Shown: in pieces, positions 1 through 5,984 of the stretch
Numbering within the stretch: the first letter of the stretch is position 1
Layout: the number at the start of each line of letters is the position of its first letter
Assembly (NCBI GenBank): GCA_023381945.1
Contig: JAMCQY010000429.1
Span: forward strand, 1-7,907
Reading direction: 5' to 3'
Origin: Deltaproteobacteria bacterium
Lineage (GTDB): Bacteria > Desulfobacterota > Desulfobaccia > Desulfobaccales > 0-14-0-80-60-11
DNA length: 7,907 bases
The notes under the pieces: generated by a model
What the model was told of the DNA's origin: nothing
The model's database searches: none
Seen by the model: the letters and a program-made list of their open reading frames with translations, nothing else
Program-made: the position numbers and the translations under genes

Positions 1-127
1 CCGCCCTGAGTGGTGCAAAATCGCTCTCTTTACGGCAAAAGGGACCATACAAACTTAATGGCATCGCTTTAAAACCCTAAAACGTTAGAATAACCGGCAA
101 TCTTTTTTAATTTTGCAAGAGGCTCAA

Positions 128-295
128 TTGCCAAAAGTTTTTTCCTAAATGTTGTGTACGCAACTTCTCAAAATCCCCCCTATCCCCCCTTTTTCAAAGG
201 ATGGAACTCACTGGAATTCCTTTAAAAGTCCCCCTTTGAAAAAGGAGGATTTAGGGGGATTTGAAAAGCCAGCCACCAGAAGAAACTTTTGGCAA
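128..295. repeat. Nested inverted-repeat element (MITE/REP-like)
   Basis: The outer ends are a perfect 13-bp inverted repeat, TTGCCAAAAGTTT at 128-140 and its reverse complement at 283-295. Inside lies a second inverted repeat: the perfect 13-bp core CCTTTTTCAAAGG at 188-200 pairs with 233-245, and AAATCCCCC at 171-179 pairs with 254-262, with a slightly mismatched middle. The loop (201-232) contains the palindrome GGAATTCC. A small near-perfect palindrome, GTTGTGTACGCAAC, lies in the left arm at 151-164. The 'AAATCCCCC...TTTTTCAAAGG' arms look like dispersed intergenic repeats seen in many bacterial genomes (recollection, not a search). No clear target-site duplication is visible and there is no transposase. 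Confidence 0.7.
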
Positions 296-413
296 ACATT
301 ATAAGCAAGCGTCATTTTCCAAAGGAGTATTTGGGATATTGGACCGGTTTTCATTATGATGTGTTAACAATTTGAGCAAAAAATGCTCATTTTCAAGAGC
401 AGGTCAGGCCATT

Positions 414-427
414 GACTCGGGACTCGG
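414..427. repeat. Tandem GACTCGG heptanucleotide, two copies
   Basis: Two perfect adjacent copies of GACTCGG (414-420 and 421-427) are followed by a degenerate GATTTCGG. This short tract shares a 7-nt period with the tandem repeats at the gene junctions further along the window. Confidence 0.6.
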
Positions 428-484
428 GATTTCGGAAGACATGGCGCCGGCAGGGGAGGGGCCTGCTGCGTCCAGATAAGACGA

Positions 485-536
485 CAGGGGCACGGCGAGC
501 CCTGCCCCTGCTCATGACCGCAGCCTGATAAGGCTG
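485..536 (-). terminator. Candidate operon-end hairpins
   Basis: Read on the minus strand just after the EMO stop codon (543-545), two hairpins follow each other. The first has a 5-bp stem, CAGCC/GGCTG, at 521-536 with a 6-nt loop. The second has a perfect 8-bp stem, CAGGGGCA at 485-492 pairing with TGCCCCTG at 503-510, with a GC-rich loop. No clean U-tract follows; the minus-strand sequence after the second stem is only modestly T-rich (TCGTCTTATC). The position is right for the end of the operon, but the missing U-run makes an intrinsic terminator uncertain. A 3' mRNA-stabilising hairpin is equally possible. Confidence 0.35.
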
Positions 537-542
537 GTGAGT

Positions 543-2579
543 TTATTCTTTCAGGTCCACGGATAGGGCCAACAATTCCGCGACGTCCAGGACCTTAACC
601 GTTTCGTCCTTTTCCCTGGCCTTCAGGCCATCCTCGAACATGATGGTGCAGAAGGGACAGGCGACCCCGATAAGTTCCGGATTCTGCGCCAGGGCCTGGT
701 CGGTCCGGGCCTCGTTGATTTTTTGAGTTCCGAGAGTTTCCTCCATCCACATACGGCCGCCGCCGGCGCCGCAGCAGAAGGATTTGTGGTGGTGCCGCTC
801 CATCTCGCGCAGGCGCAGGCCCGGGATGGCCTGCACCAGGGCCCGGGGCTTTTCATAAAGATCGTTATAGCGTCCCAGATAACAGGAGTCGTGGAATACC
901 AGGGCCTTCTCCAGCGCCTTGGCCGGCCGCAACCGGCCTTCCTGGACGAGCTTGGCCAGGAATTCGGTGTGATGGAAAACTTCCCACTTGCCGCCGAACT
1001 GCGGGTATTCGTTCTTCAGGCAATTGTAGCCGTGCGGGCAGGTGGTGATGATCTTTTTGACGCCGTAGCCGTTGATGGTTTCCGTCAGCTCAGTGGCCAT
1101 GGACTGGAACAGGTACTCGTTGCCGATCCGCCGGGCGGTTTCGCCGCAGCACTTCTCCTCCGCCCCCAGGATGCCGAAACTGACCCCGGCATGGTTGAGG
1201 AGCTTGATCATGGCGGCGGTCACCTTTTTGCCGCGCTCGTCGAAACTGCCGGTGCAGCCGACGTAAAACAGGTACTCCGCCTCCGGGTTCTCGGCCAGGG
1301 TTTTAACCTGCATGTCCCTGGCCCAGTCGCCCCGGGTGGCGAAGGACAGCCCCCAGGGGTTGGAATTATTTTCCCAGTTGCGGAATACGGTCTGGACCTC
1401 CGGCGGGAATTCGCTTTCCATAAGCACCAGAAAGCGGCGCATATCCACGTATTTTGGGATGTGCTCAATGAAGACAGGGCAGTGTTCCATGCAGTTGCCG
1501 CAGGTGGTGCAGGACCAGATCTCGTCGGCGAAGCAGACGTCGCCGACCAGGGCCTTGTTCAGTTCAGGGGCGTCAGCCGCCGCATCCGGATCGATCAATA
1601 ATTTACCTTTGGCCAGCAGGTGCTTTTTGAGATTGTGGATGGTCTCCTTGGGGCTCAGGGGCTTGCCGGTGAGGTTGGCGGGGCAGTTTTCGGAGCAGCG
1701 GCCGCATTCGGTGCAGGCATAGAGGTCGAGGTTCTGCTTCCAGGTGAATTCCTCAATTTTGGAGACGCCGTAGGTCTCCACCGACTCGTCTTCCAGGTCC
1801 ATCTTGGTGAGCTCGCCGATGGGCTTAAACCGCCGGAAGAAGACGTTGGGGATGGCGCCCAGGAGGTGCAGGTGCTTGGAAAAGGGGATATAAACCAGGA
1901 AGCCCAGGATCAGCACGGTATGGGCCCACCAGAAAAAGCTGAACCATTCCAAAAGGTGCGGCTTCGACATCCAGGTAAAGGGGATAGAGAGGATGACCGA
2001 AATGAAGGCGCTCAGGGGGAAGTAGTGGCCGGGTTCGACCTGGGCCAGCCGGTATTCCACCGCCCGGGCACCGAACAGCAGGACGATCAGGGCCATAATC
2101 AGGCCAATGATGATGGCGGCCTCCTGATCGTGGGCGGCCTGATCGCGAAACCGCAACCGTTCCGGCCTTTCCACAAACCGGCGCCTGATGGCAAAGTACA
2201 GGGCCGCGAGCACGCCGGCGCACAGGAGGTCTTGCACCAGATAAAGGATTGCGGCGAAGGATTTGCCAAAAATATTCCAGTAGGCAAAACCGTGATAGAG
2301 CCCGACTCCAAAGGTCTCGAGGCTGCCGACGGTGATGATGATGAAGCCCCAAAAGATGAAGAAATGGCCCCAACCGGACGGCTCCCGGACGACCCGCTTT
2401 TGTCCCAGGACAAAGGTGATGACGCTCCAGATGCGCCGGCCCAACTGGTCGAAGCGGTCTTCGGGCTGGCTTAAGAGCAGGATTTGGTAGAGCTTTTTAG
2501 CGGTGCGCCAAAAAAAGGCCATGGCCGCAATAAAGATTAGCAAAAAAAGGAAATTACCCGGAAAATGCCCCGGTTGCAT
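543..2579 (-). CDS. ETF:menaquinone oxidoreductase-type membrane Fe-S protein (EMO)
   Basis: This 678-residue protein probably takes electrons from reduced EtfAB and passes them to menaquinone at the membrane. The N-terminal third is a NarI-like cytochrome b module with about six hydrophobic segments (roughly 9-25, 72-94, 108-130, 154-172, 187-204, 214-233). Candidate haem ligands are H72, H220 and H236/H238. Next come two 4Fe-4S motifs, C289-x2-C-x2-C-x3-C299-P and C357-x2-C-x2-C-x3-C367-P. Two CCG (HdrB-like) domains close the protein: C442, C477-C478-G and C514 in the first; C566, C602-C603-G and C641-x2-C644 in the second. In the first CCG domain the final pair is C514-x5-C520, with Gly at 517, instead of C-x2-C. 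AGGAGG lies 8 nt before the ATG. It is last in the operon, 170 nt after etfA. EMO, EtfD and 'heterodisulfide reductase-related protein' are names used for this architecture. An HdrD- or GlpC-like role is less likely given the etfBA context. Confidence 0.85.
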   Translation of the reverse strand: MQPGHFPGNFLFLLIFIAAMAFFWRTAKKLYQILLLSQPEDRFDQLGRRIWSVITFVLGQKRVVREPSGWGHFFIFWGFIIITVGSLETFGVGLYHGFAYWNIFGKSFAAILYLVQDLLCAGVLAALYFAIRRRFVERPERLRFRDQAAHDQEAAIIIGLIMALIVLLFGARAVEYRLAQVEPGHYFPLSAFISVILSIPFTWMSKPHLLEWFSFFWWAHTVLILGFLVYIPFSKHLHLLGAIPNVFFRRFKPIGELTKMDLEDESVETYGVSKIEEFTWKQNLDLYACTECGRCSENCPANLTGKPLSPKETIHNLKKHLLAKGKLLIDPDAAADAPELNKALVGDVCFADEIWSCTTCGNCMEHCPVFIEHIPKYVDMRRFLVLMESEFPPEVQTVFRNWENNSNPWGLSFATRGDWARDMQVKTLAENPEAEYLFYVGCTGSFDERGKKVTAAMIKLLNHAGVSFGILGAEEKCCGETARRIGNEYLFQSMATELTETINGYGVKKIITTCPHGYNCLKNEYPQFGGKWEVFHHTEFLAKLVQEGRLRPAKALEKALVFHDSCYLGRYNDLYEKPRALVQAIPGLRLREMERHHHKSFCCGAGGGRMWMEETLGTQKINEARTDQALAQNPELIGVACPFCTIMFEDGLKAREKDETVKVLDVAELLALSVDLKE

Positions 2580-2598
2580 GTATAACGCCTCCTAAAAG

Positions 2599-2737
2599 CA
2601 GTGGTCAGTGGTTAGTGGTCAGTAAATGCCCCCCTCACCCTAACCCTCTCCCCCTGTCGGGGGGAGAGGGGATAATAGCAGGGAAGTCCTCAGCAAATAT
2701 ATTGCAGAAATCATCTGAACATTGACTGTGACCACTG
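2599..2737. repeat. Inverted-repeat-bounded spacer with AGTGGTC heptads
   Basis: The etfA-EMO spacer is bracketed by a perfect 9-bp inverted repeat, CAGTGGTCA at 2599-2607 and TGACCACTG at 2729-2737. The left end continues as tandem heptads AGTGGTC, AGTGGTT, AGTGGTC at 2600-2620, followed by AGT. The interior holds a C-rich hairpin (2644-2670). No coding sequence fits here. The layout repeats the outer-repeat-around-inner-structure pattern seen at 128-295. Confidence 0.6.
2644..2670. repeat. Strong 11-bp GC hairpin in a C-rich dispersed-type repeat
   Basis: CCCTCTCCCCC at 2644-2654 pairs perfectly with GGGGGAGAGGG at 2660-2670 across a 5-nt loop. It follows CCCTCACCCTAA at 2635-2643 and nearby bases, a C-rich phrase I recall as common in intergenic repeats of many bacteria. 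In the mRNA this stable stem would sit between etfA and EMO. It has no U-tract, so transcription termination is unlikely. Protecting the etfBA 3' end from exonucleases, or setting the EMO:ETF ratio, is plausible inference. Confidence 0.65.
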
Positions 2738-2749
2738 ATTGCTGATTAA

Positions 2750-3742
2750 TTATCCACAAGAAGCTTTAAGCTTCTTTACTTCTTCCGTAAAGGCCGGGAC
2801 GAATTGGAAGAGGTCCTCCACCACGCCGTAGTCCGCCTTGCTGAAGATGGGGGCCTCGGGGTCCTTGTTGACCGCCACGATGAATTTGCTGGAGCCCATG
2901 CCGGCCAGATGCTGGATGGCCCCCGAAATGCCGCAGGCGATGTAGAGGGTCGGGGTGACCACCTTGCCGGTCTGCCCCACCTGGTCGGCGTGCGGGCGCC
3001 AGCCCGCATCCACCGCGGCCCGGGAGGCCCCTACGGCGCCGCCCAGAAGCTGGGCCAGCGCTTCCAGTATGGCAAAATGTTCGGGGCCTTTCATGCCGCG
3101 GCCGCCCGAGACAATGATTTGGGCTTCAGCCAAATCGACCTTGCCCGCGGCAGTTTCGACACTCACCACCCGGCTCTTGACAGCAGCCGGCAGGGTCATG
3201 CCCATGGTTTCCACCTCAGCGCTTTTGGAGGCATCAGGCAACAGGCAATCCATCACATTGGGCCGGCAGGAAGCCATCTGTGGCAGGGCTCCTTCGGCCC
3301 ATTCGCACCAGGCCAGGGCCTTGCCGGCATAGACCGGCCGCTTGGCCTTGAGATTGCCGCCCTCGATCTTCAGTTCGGTGCAATCCTGGGCCAGGCCGGC
3401 ATTCAACCGCGCCGCCAGGCGGGCGCTCAGGTCCTTGCCGTCCACCGAGGCGGCTGCGAGCACCACCTTGGGCTGCACGGTTTGCAGGATTAAGGCTGTC
3501 ACCGGCACATAGGTCTCGGCCAGATAATCTTTCAAGAGCGGCTGATCTACCGCATAAACCTTCTCTACCCCATACTGGCCCAAAGCGGCGGCCGCGGCCG
3601 CCGCCCCGTCCCCCAGGGCGATGGCCGTGAGGGGCTCGCCCAGAGCGTCGGCCAGCCGGCGGCCTTCGCTGGCCACCTCAAATGAGACGCGGCGAAAGGC
3701 GCCGCCGCGGAATTCGGTTATCACACACACACCTTGGGCCAT
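2750..3742 (-). CDS. etfA: Electron transfer flavoprotein subunit alpha
   Basis: EtfA carries the redox-active FAD of the soluble EtfAB heterodimer, which shuttles electrons from acyl-CoA dehydrogenases to the quinone reductase. At 330 residues it has the normal length for the family. The N-terminal alpha/beta domain (about 1-190) is followed by the FAD domain: SGGRG at 212-216, [11 protein letters not shown] at 238-248, GQTGK at 256-260, GISGAIQH at 271-278, N292 and the ADYG motif at 303-306. There is no extra N-terminal ferredoxin domain. The usual 'G' after GVV is Glu here (GVVEDL), a small variation. A run of seven alanines (47-53) is encoded by a 20-bp palindrome. GGAG lies 8 nt before the ATG. 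The gene follows etfB by 102 nt and precedes EMO by 170 nt, so the three form an electron-transfer unit. Whether it is bifurcating cannot be decided from motifs alone; the EMO partner argues for the simple quinone-linked type. Confidence 0.96.
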   Translation of the reverse strand: MAQGVCVITEFRGGAFRRVSFEVASEGRRLADALGEPLTAIALGDGAAAAAAALGQYGVEKVYAVDQPLLKDYLAETYVPVTALILQTVQPKVVLAAASVDGKDLSARLAARLNAGLAQDCTELKIEGGNLKAKRPVYAGKALAWCEWAEGALPQMASCRPNVMDCLLPDASKSAEVETMGMTLPAAVKSRVVSVETAAGKVDLAEAQIIVSGGRGMKGPEHFAILEALAQLLGGAVGASRAAVDAGWRPHADQVGQTGKVVTPTLYIACGISGAIQHLAGMGSSKFIVAVNKDPEAPIFSKADYGVVEDLFQFVPAFTEEVKKLKASCG

Positions 3743-3783
3743 GATGATGTCTCCTATATTTCAAAACCTGTAAAAAACAGTTC

Positions 3784-3842
3784 AAAAGTTAAAAGTCAAA
3801 GGACAAAGTCAAGAACCCTAACCCCTAGCCCCTGACCCCTGC
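3784..3842. repeat. Heptanucleotide tandem tracts, A-rich then C-rich
   Basis: The etfB-etfA spacer holds two adjacent degenerate tandem arrays with a 7-nt period. The first reads AAAAGTT (3784-3790), AAAAGTC (3791-3797), AAAGGAC (3798-3804) and then AAAGTC. The second reads CCCTAA (3816-3821), CCCCTAG (3822-3828), CCCCTGA (3829-3835) and CCCCTGC (3836-3842), ending two bases short of the etfB stop codon (3845-3847). No gene or strong hairpin is present. Confidence 0.65.
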
Positions 3843-3844
3843 CT

Positions 3845-4636
3845 TTAAATAACCTTGGCCTCTTCGTGGAGCAGGCGCACCAATTCCTTGGCCTTGCCCG
3901 CGGTATCGCCCGGCACCATAACTCCGGCCTTACGTGCCGCCGGCATTTCCAGGGAAGCGACCTTTACTTTGGCGGCTGCGGCGCCCACCTGATCCGCGGC
4001 CAGCCCGATATCCGCCAGCTTTTTTACTTCCAGCGGCTTCTTTTTGGCCTTCATGATGCCGGGGAGCGAAGCATAGCGTGGATTCCAGACCGCATGAGCG
4101 CCGCCAAAGGTGACCAGGGCCGGAAGCCCGGTCTCCAGTTTCAATTTGGCCCCTTCGATGGGCCGCTCAATCTGAACCTTACCGTCCGCCACTTCCAAGG
4201 CCACCGCCAGGGCCAGATGGGGGATGTCCAGAAGTTCGGCCACCATGATGCCCACCTGGTTCTCATCATCATCCACCGCCCGATGGCCGCAGACGATGAG
4301 ATCGAAGGGCATGGCCTTCAGGGCCGCGGCCAAGGCTTTTGCCTTGCCCAGGGCATCGCTGCCCTCGGTGGCGGGGTCGTCCACCAGGACGCCCTTGTCG
4401 GCGCCCATGGCCAGGGCGGAGCGGATAGACTCCACAGCGCGCTGGGGTCCCAGGCTTAAAATGGTAACATTGGCCCCCTGACTGTCCTTGAGGCGCAGGG
4501 CGGCCTCCACCGCATACTCATCGTAAGGATTGATGACCCATTTGATGTCGCTCGTGGCAATGGTTTTGCCACTCGGGTCGATCTTGATCACCGTTTCCGT
4601 ATCGGGCACCTGCTTAAGCAAGACTACGACATCCAC
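3845..4636 (-). CDS. etfB: Electron transfer flavoprotein subunit beta
   Basis: EtfB is the AMP- or nucleotide-binding partner of EtfA and docks to acyl-CoA dehydrogenases. From the GTG at 4634-4636 it is 263 residues, the usual family length, and begins MDVVVLLKQVPDTE, the typical EtfB amino terminus. Diagnostic motifs are INPYDEYAVE at 35-44, CGHRAVDDDENQ at 116-127 (the DDD-x-NQ nucleotide-binding segment), and the family signature near 175-200 with NPRYASLPGIMKAKKKP at 185-201. The frame stays open upstream to 4858, but that extension overlaps the crotonase gene, has no family similarity and lacks a ribosome site. AGGAG lies 6 nt before the GTG, which fixes the start. The 97-nt leader contains four T-rich heptads on the coding strand. 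etfB and etfA are in the usual order. Confidence 0.95.
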   Translation of the reverse strand: MDVVVLLKQVPDTETVIKIDPSGKTIATSDIKWVINPYDEYAVEAALRLKDSQGANVTILSLGPQRAVESIRSALAMGADKGVLVDDPATEGSDALGKAKALAAALKAMPFDLIVCGHRAVDDDENQVGIMVAELLDIPHLALAVALEVADGKVQIERPIEGAKLKLETGLPALVTFGGAHAVWNPRYASLPGIMKAKKKPLEVKKLADIGLAADQVGAAAAKVKVASLEMPAARKAGVMVPGDTAGKAKELVRLLHEEAKVI

Positions 4637-4642
4637 GTTGTT

Positions 4643-4647
4643 CTCCT
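4643..4647 (-). promoter_or_regulatory. Ribosome binding site fixing the GTG start of etfB
   Basis: On the minus strand AGGAG is followed by a 6-nt spacer, AACAAC, and then GTG. This supports the GTG at 4634-4636 over the longer open frame that runs into the crotonase gene. Confidence 0.8.
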
Positions 4648-4654
4648 TTCGGAA

Positions 4655-4682
4655 GTAAAAAGTAAAAAGGAAAAAGTAAAAA
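4655..4682. repeat. GTAAAAA heptanucleotide array, four copies
   Basis: Four adjacent 7-nt units on the plus strand read GTAAAAA, GTAAAAA, GGAAAAA, GTAAAAA. The first part, AAGTAAAAAGTAAAAAGG (4653-4670), is identical over 18 bases to 5534-5551 beside the four-helix gene. In the transcript the array is a U-rich run in the etfB leader, 8 nt upstream of its ribosome binding site. Confidence 0.8.
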
Positions 4683-4733
4683 AGATTTTCATGACTTATG
4701 GGTAGGCCAATGGTCAATGAACGTCTGAAAATT

Positions 4734-5507
4734 TCATAAAAACTTGGGCTGACGTTTCTCCAGAAAGGCGGTGGTGCCTTCTTTCGCGTCCGGATGGGCG
4801 AAGCAGAGAGCGAAGGCACCGGCTTCCAGGGCCAGGCCGCTACGCAAATCGACGCCAAAGCCGCGGTCCATCACCTGCTTCATGGTCTGCATGGCGAACC
4901 GCCCTTTTTGGGCCATTATCCTGGCCACCTTCAGGCACTCCTTCATAAGATCGGCCGCGGGAAAAACCCGGGCCACCAAGCCGATGGCCCGCGCTTCCGC
5001 CGCGTCGATGGTGCGTCCAGTGAAGCACAAGTCCTTGGCCAGACCCAGGCCCACCAGCCGGGGCAGGCGCTGGGTGGCGCCAAAACCCGGAATGAGTCCC
5101 AGGTTGATCTCAGGCTGGCCGAATTTGGCCTCCTCCGAGGCATAGATGATATCGCAGGCCATGGCCATCTCTAAGCCGCCCCCGAGAGCGAACCCGTTGA
5201 CCGCGGCCAACACCGGGATGGGGATCTGCTCCACCTTTGATGCCACCTCCTGACCGATGGTGGTTATCTGCCTGGCCTTCAGGGCATCGGACTCCGATAA
5301 TTCCTTAATATCCGCGCCCGCGATGAAGGCCCGGCCCCGGCCGGTGAGCATCAAGGCCCGGACGTCGGGATTTTCTCTGACGTGATCGAAGACCGCCGCG
5401 ATCTCGCGAAACATCTCGGCATTCAGGGCATTCAACCTGTCCGGGCGGTTGAAGGTCAGGGTGGCGACCCCGTCCTCGATGCCGAACAGCACAGTATTGT
5501 AGGACAT
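4734..5507 (-). CDS. Enoyl-CoA hydratase (crotonase family)
   Basis: This 257-residue cytosolic protein most likely hydrates trans-2-enoyl-CoA (for example crotonyl-CoA) to 3-hydroxyacyl-CoA, the second step of beta-oxidation. It is a full-length single-domain crotonase. AGADIKEL at 63-70 supplies one half of the oxyanion hole and GFALGGGLEMAMACD at 105-119 the other. The two catalytic glutamates of true hydratases are present with the expected 20-residue spacing: E113, and E133 in GQPEINLGLIPGFGATQRL (130-148). The usual GGTQ is GATQ here. Having both glutamates argues against an isomerase or dehalogenase role. GGAGG lies 5 nt before the ATG. Neighbours are the four-helix gene 50 nt upstream and etfB 97 nt downstream. 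The exact chain-length preference cannot be read from sequence; names such as crt or fadB-like would be guesses. Confidence 0.92.
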   Translation of the reverse strand: MSYNTVLFGIEDGVATLTFNRPDRLNALNAEMFREIAAVFDHVRENPDVRALMLTGRGRAFIAGADIKELSESDALKARQITTIGQEVASKVEQIPIPVLAAVNGFALGGGLEMAMACDIIYASEEAKFGQPEINLGLIPGFGATQRLPRLVGLGLAKDLCFTGRTIDAAEARAIGLVARVFPAADLMKECLKVARIMAQKGRFAMQTMKQVMDRGFGVDLRSGLALEAGAFALCFAHPDAKEGTTAFLEKRQPKFL

Positions 5508-5557
5508 TACGACCTCCGGATCCAGGTTAAGTTAAGTAAAAAGTAAAAAGGCAAAAA

Positions 5558-5935
5558 CTATCGGCGAGTGCGATTATTTTTTGCATTTACGATTATTGCC
5601 CCAAGGATGTGGGCGATTTCATCGGCTTCCTGAAGAAGGGCTTCCCATTCACCTTGCGGCGATAACCCGGCTTCTTTCAATAGCCGCAGCCAATATCGCG
5701 TCTCCCTTGACTCTTTGAGTGCAATGGCGTACTTACTGATAAAATCTGCCCTGCTTTGTCCAGCCTGCGCCTCTTCCACGTTTGCTCCGATTGATGTTCC
5801 CGATCTCAAAAGTTGACGCCCCAAGGTTCGCGAGGCTTCATTTCGGAAATCAGTAGATTGGGCGAACTTGACGATTTCCAGGGCGAAGGCAAAAGTTCTC
5901 TCCTTGATATCCCACGGCTTCTCTTTTCCGCTCAT
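5558..5935 (-). CDS. Four-helix bundle protein (23S rRNA intervening-sequence protein family)
   Basis: This 125-residue protein matches the small four-helix family first seen encoded inside 23S rRNA intervening sequences; diversity-generating-retroelement Avd proteins share the fold. Visible hallmarks are RSGTSIGANVEEAQAG at 44-59 and FISKYAIALKESRETRYWLRLL at 65-86, with helices predicted at about 11-26, 31-58, 62-89 and 94-117. There is no signal peptide or membrane segment. Its molecular function is not established; nucleic-acid binding is often suggested. There is no reverse transcriptase or template repeat here, so a retroelement role is unsupported. It sits between the GNAT and crotonase genes with 49- and 50-nt spacers. 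A hand count of 5581-5880 gives about 50% GC, against 65% and 80% in two sampled lines of the etf genes. It lacks a strong Shine-Dalgarno sequence; the only candidate, AAAAGG, comes from a run of heptads touching the ATG. This looks like an inserted cassette. Confidence 0.9.
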   Translation of the reverse strand: MSGKEKPWDIKERTFAFALEIVKFAQSTDFRNEASRTLGRQLLRSGTSIGANVEEAQAGQSRADFISKYAIALKESRETRYWLRLLKEAGLSPQGEWEALLQEADEIAHILGAIIVNAKNNRTRR

Positions 5936-5963
5936 TTTTACCTTTTGCCTTTTTACTTTTGCC
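5936..5963 (-). promoter_or_regulatory. Heptad leader directly abutting the four-helix start
   Basis: On the minus strand four 7-nt units run straight into the ATG: GGCAAAA (5963-5957), GTAAAAA (5956-5950), GGCAAAA (5949-5943) and GGTAAAA (5942-5936). The last boundary provides AAAAGG 5 nt before the ATG as the only ribosome-site candidate. Two of these units lie inside the inverted-repeat arm, so pairing with the opposite arm would partly cover the start region (inference). Confidence 0.6.
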
Positions 5964-5984
5964 TTAATGTTAATTGCCTCAGGC

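Larger units (their letters stand above)
1..542. other. AT-richer noncoding region downstream of the operon
   Basis: I see no supportable gene on either strand in these 542 bases. The first 420 or so bases are clearly AT-richer than the coding part of the window and are dominated by inverted repeats: a nested element at 128-295, and a 6-bp hairpin at 373-389 (TGAGCA, five A, TGCTCA). After it come two tandem GACTCGG heptads and two small hairpins next to the operon's last stop codon. Nothing resembling a tRNA or a known riboswitch was recognised. Positions 1-127 show nothing I can name. Confidence 0.6.
5526..5974. repeat. Inverted repeat bracketing the four-helix gene
   Basis: AAAAGTAAAAAGGCAAAA at 5539-5556 is a perfect 18-bp inverted copy of 5943-5960. 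The similarity continues imperfectly outward (GTTAAGTTAAG at 5526-5536 against ATTAACATTAAG read on the minus strand at about 5974-5963) with one indel. The left arm ends one base before the four-helix stop codon and the right arm begins 7 bases before its start codon, so the gene occupies nearly all of the interior. In RNA the arms could pair around the whole reading frame. Low sequence complexity makes coincidental origin from the same dispersed heptad family possible. Confidence 0.75.

Noticed and set aside
723..1601. 292-codon plus-strand open frame
   Set aside because: Antisense to the EMO gene, whose cysteine motifs and membrane segments clearly define the coding strand; the plus-strand product has no recognisable domain and arises from GC-rich codon structure.
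1620..2474. 284-codon plus-strand open frame
   Set aside because: Antisense shadow of the EMO membrane and ferredoxin domains; composition is typical of a complementary-strand frame.
4637..4858. 74-codon N-terminal extension of etfB
   Set aside because: Overlaps the crotonase gene, passes through the heptad array, and the family amino terminus begins exactly at the GTG with a good ribosome site.
414..5963. CRISPR array among the tandem repeats
   Set aside because: Units are 7 nt, directly adjacent and without spacers; no cas genes are present.
5526..5974. Diversity-generating retroelement (Avd-like gene)
   Set aside because: The four-helix fold is shared with Avd, but there is no reverse transcriptase, no template/variable repeat pair and no variable target gene in the window.
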